Positions 5,978-7,224 of a stretch of DNA of 7,224 nt are shown piece after piece. Position 1 is the stretch's first letter; the number at the start of each line of letters is the position of its first letter. Origin of the DNA: Hadesarchaea archaeon (GTDB lineage Archaea; Hadarchaeota; Hadarchaeia; Hadarchaeales; Hadarchaeaceae). The stretch covers positions 1 to 7,224 of the forward strand of contig QMWE01000048.1 in assembly GCA_003661465.1 (NCBI GenBank), in the 5' to 3' direction. Made by a program: the position numbers and the translations under genes. The notes beneath the pieces were generated by a model. The model was not told where the DNA came from. It did not search any database and saw only the letters and a list, made by a program, of their open reading frames with translations.

Positions 5978-5993
5978 GCCCGAGTGAAAAAAT
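5870..5993 (+). promoter_or_regulatory. Structured 5' leader of gene 6006 (candidate cis-acting RNA)
   Basis: Two strong hairpins can be drawn by eye: CGTGCT (5887-5892) with AGCACG (5902-5907) around 9 bases, and ACGGGGG (5923-5929) with CCCCCGT (5942-5948) around a 12-base loop. A third element pairs GGCT (5957-5960) with AGCC (5977-5980), enclosing GGT-GCCG-ACC. A further pairing of CCTCCC (5851-5856) with GGGAGG (5953-5958) would close the whole, but the 5' strand probably lies upstream of the transcript start. The same sequence is repeated at the right edge. I recognise no known riboswitch class. It may be a thermosensor, a protein-binding leader or simply mRNA stabilisation. Confidence 0.5.
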
Positions 5994-5999
5994 GAGGTG
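5994..5999 (+). promoter_or_regulatory. Ribosome binding site deciding the start of gene 6006
   Basis: GAGGTG lies 6 bases before ATG 6006. The frame can be extended to GTG 5997, but that codon is inside this site. ATG 6006 also gives the same N-terminus length as the two paralogues (MKKMIGIF against MKQGVGIF and MRQGIGIF). Confidence 0.75.
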
Positions 6000-6005
6000 G
6001 ATCGA

Positions 6006-6557
6006 ATGAAAAAGATGATAGGAATATTTGCAACCCTGATCATAGCGCTGGGAATGTCTGGAGTGGCATTCGCTCACTGGAGTGAGACTTTGTACATAAA
6101 CGGTACAGTGTATACTGGGGAGTTGGATGCAGAGTGGAGTGTGCATTCTATATGGGACAACGAACCATCTAACAAAGACGTAAGTGGGATGACGATCACC
6201 CCGGTTGATTCAGACAGTGATGGAGATTATGACCAGTTAGATGTTGTTATCTCGAATGCCTACCCATCCATCGATTACTACGCGATACTCGACGTTCACA
6301 ATAATGGCAGCATTCCTTTGCACACTTACATCACCATTGATCCTGGTAACCTTCCAGATGGCACCACTCTGGAGTTTACTGGAATAAATGATATATTTGG
6401 TGGCCCCCCAGTACCTCCATTGGAAAATGGGGCACAGATCCATCCAGGCCGTTGGGCGTATGCACGGTTACACGTGCATCTCCCGCAAAGCGCAGCTGAA
6501 AACACTACCTACACATTTACAATAACAGTTGAAGCGGTTCAGTGGAACGAGCCATAA
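6006..6557 (+). CDS. Short exported SipW/TasA-like protein (core domain only)
   Basis: Product of 183 residues. A signal peptide (1-23, ending AFA) precedes HWSETLYINGTVYTGEL. The core domain has KDV, DSDSDGDYDQ (68-77, a DxDxDG-type loop that could bind calcium), NAYPSIDYY, DVHNNGSIPLH, LPDGTT, QIHPGRWAY, HVHLPQSA and ends VQWNEP. It is much closer to the core of the gene at 1412 than to the gene at 2892. The stop follows directly after the VQWNE block, the point at which the paralogues continue into a stalk or a second domain, so this may be a minimal subunit or a shortened protein. A domain fragment in another frame lies just downstream. The protein is presumably secreted, and filament or matrix function is inferred from TasA-type relatives. 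Confidence 0.85.
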   Translation: MKKMIGIFATLIIALGMSGVAFAHWSETLYINGTVYTGELDAEWSVHSIWDNEPSNKDVSGMTITPVDSDSDGDYDQLDVVISNAYPSIDYYAILDVHNNGSIPLHTYITIDPGNLPDGTTLEFTGINDIFGGPPVPPLENGAQIHPGRWAYARLHVHLPQSAAENTTYTFTITVEAVQWNEP

Positions 6558-6603
6558 AGCGACCACCAACAATCTGAGAGGGATGCAAAGGCGGAACACA
6601 AAG

Positions 6604-6813
6604 GTATTGGCGACCCCTGACTCAGCGATACAATGTGACAAGGTTCGTTACTACATTAGCCGTGTTGACATCCCTACGATTACTAATCAAATTGATGTCG
6701 ATGTTTACAAAGATGGTTCTTGGCCCGATGTTTATCAGGGATCTTTCACAACAGGTTCATGGATGGAGAAGAGCTTCACTGAGGGTAGCGTCACTGCATC
6801 GAGATTTAGATTT
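6604..6813 (+). pseudogene. Stranded fragment of an extracellular beta-sandwich-like domain
   Basis: In the frame that begins with codon 6604 the sequence reads LATPDSAIQCDKVRYYISR, then QIDVDVYKDGSWPDVYQGSF and TGSWMEKSFTEGSVTASRFRF, alternating polar and aromatic residues like a surface beta-sandwich domain. I have the impression of similar sequences in exported and virus-type proteins, but I cannot name a family. After RFRF the frame runs into unconvincing sequence (to 6960) and through a T-tract, and there is no credible start or ribosome site. The frame differs from that of gene 6006-6557, so it is probably a former C-terminal domain of that gene or of a neighbour, cut off by frameshift or deletion. 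A short real gene from ATG 6583 cannot be excluded. Confidence 0.5.
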
Positions 6814-6897
6814 GGTCACCCTGTTAAGCGTCTCAGTGGCTTAGGCGGCTTGCAGAGTTCTAGAAACTGTAAATTTAGGGAAAAACGCGACAAACCC

Positions 6898-6922
6898 CTT
6901 CTTTTTTATTTTTTTAAATTTT
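6898..6922 (+). terminator. T-rich terminator
   Basis: CCCTTCTTTTTTATTTTTTT followed by AAATTTT is a long T-tract like that at 3904-3921. It lies about 340 bases after the stop of gene 6006-6557 and beyond the domain fragment, so the transcript may once have covered both. Between it and the repeat at 7042 I see no gene, only a weak inverted repeat (CTCAAA/TTTGAG, about 6979-7002). Confidence 0.6.
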
Positions 6923-7041
6923 GCGACATCTCCAAAGTTAGCACCCGCAAAATAGGTTGAGATTGTTGTGTCTCCTTCTCAAAAGAAATTAATTATTTGA
7001 GGTTGGTTCACGGTTTGGATGGTGCAAAAAGCCCCTATTTG

Positions 7042-7096
7042 CTGAACTTAGTTACTGAACTCAGTTCCTTAACAGAATTTCTTACCCGCTTATTAG
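7042..7096 (+). promoter_or_regulatory. Tandem 13-bp operator array and promoter, copy 5 (for a gene beyond the window)
   Basis: The three units (7042-7054, 7055-7067, 7068-7080) are identical to those of copy 4, followed by CTTACC (7081-7086) and CTTATTAG (7089-7096) as the TATA-like box. The CCCGCTT segment after the units matches copy 3 better than copy 4. By position, the controlled gene should start about 29 bases beyond the window. Confidence 0.8.
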
Positions 7097-7224
7097 TCCT
7101 CCCTCGCGAGCTTTTTCAGTGCGAGCGTGCACGCGTGCTGTTATCTGGAGCACGTTAAAGAAGCTAGGTACGGGGGACTGACAGGGAGCCCCCGTCAAAG
7201 GGAGGCTGGTGCCGACCGATGATA
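7042..7224 (+). repeat. 183-bp direct repeat, right copy (cut by window edge)
   Basis: It differs from 5795-5977 at four bases only. All hairpin-forming segments are unchanged: CGTGCT/AGCACG, ACGGGGG/CCCCCGT and GGT-GCCG-ACC. The spacing between the starts of the two repeats is 1247 bases and includes the gene at 6006-6557. The repeat continues to the last base of the window, so its right end is unknown. Confidence 0.95.

Noticed and set aside
5930..5980. C/D-box small RNA (CTGA at 5931-5934, GATGAT at 5971-5976)
   Set aside because: The boxes are in the wrong order and the C box is incomplete. The sequence lies in a gene leader and ordinary hairpins explain it.
5870..5993. Known riboswitch (c-di-GMP, TPP, fluoride, SAM classes)
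   Set aside because: I compared the segments with remembered core motifs and none fitted. Only a covariance search could settle this.
5835..6146. Minus-strand frames across the leader and the start of gene 6006
   Set aside because: They are shadows of the + strand gene and repeat, without ribosome sites or protein-like composition.

Overview
The window looks archaeal. Every supported gene lies on the + strand. Ribosome sites are of the GGAGGTGATC type, A/T-rich TATA-like boxes sit at sensible distances from starts, and long T-tracts close transcription units. One gene (4474-5751) seems to be transcribed without a leader. The combination of exported SipW/TasA-like proteins and an AAA_14/DUF4143 ATPase would suit an uncultured euryarchaeal-type lineage such as Hadarchaeota or MSBL1. 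That placement is a guess from protein style, not something the sequence proves.

Layout. Positions 2-67 are the tail of an upstream gene, closely followed by a DegT/DnrJ/EryC1-type PLP sugar aminotransferase (82-1242). Three paralogous exported proteins follow in dispersed positions (1412-2707, 2892-3884, 6006-6557). All have the same N-terminus: a short signal peptide ending A-Y/F-A, then HWSETLYI-x-GTV-x-TGEL, typical of SipW-cognate/TasA/camelysin-like proteins. They differ at the C-terminus. The first has a roughly 200-residue acidic Ser/Asp/Glu/Gly stalk and a C-terminal membrane anchor. The second has a Pro linker and an extra domain. The third stops after the core domain, and a stranded fragment of another extracellular domain (6604-6813) lies out of frame behind it. 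Between the second and third lie a decayed copy (3927-4227) and an intact copy (4474-5751) of an AAA_14/DUF4143 ATPase.

Regulation is the most striking part. Five times (about 1270, 2774, 4264, 5795, 7042) the same element appears: three tandem 13-bp units of the form CTGAACTnAGTTn, each with the small palindrome AACTnAGTT, followed by a CTTACC-like box and a TATA-like box. Three copies precede a SipW-type gene. One is orphaned behind the ATPase pseudogene. The last lies at the right edge and predicts a further SipW-type gene just outside. The last two copies extend into a 183-bp direct repeat with only four mismatches (5795-5977 and 7042-7224) that contains strong hairpins.

Interpretation (inference): this is a family of co-regulated surface or filament proteins whose promoter-leader cassette has been copied repeatedly. 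The near-identical direct repeats could allow recombination between cassettes. The ATPase copies appear to have been duplicated with, or inserted among, these cassettes.
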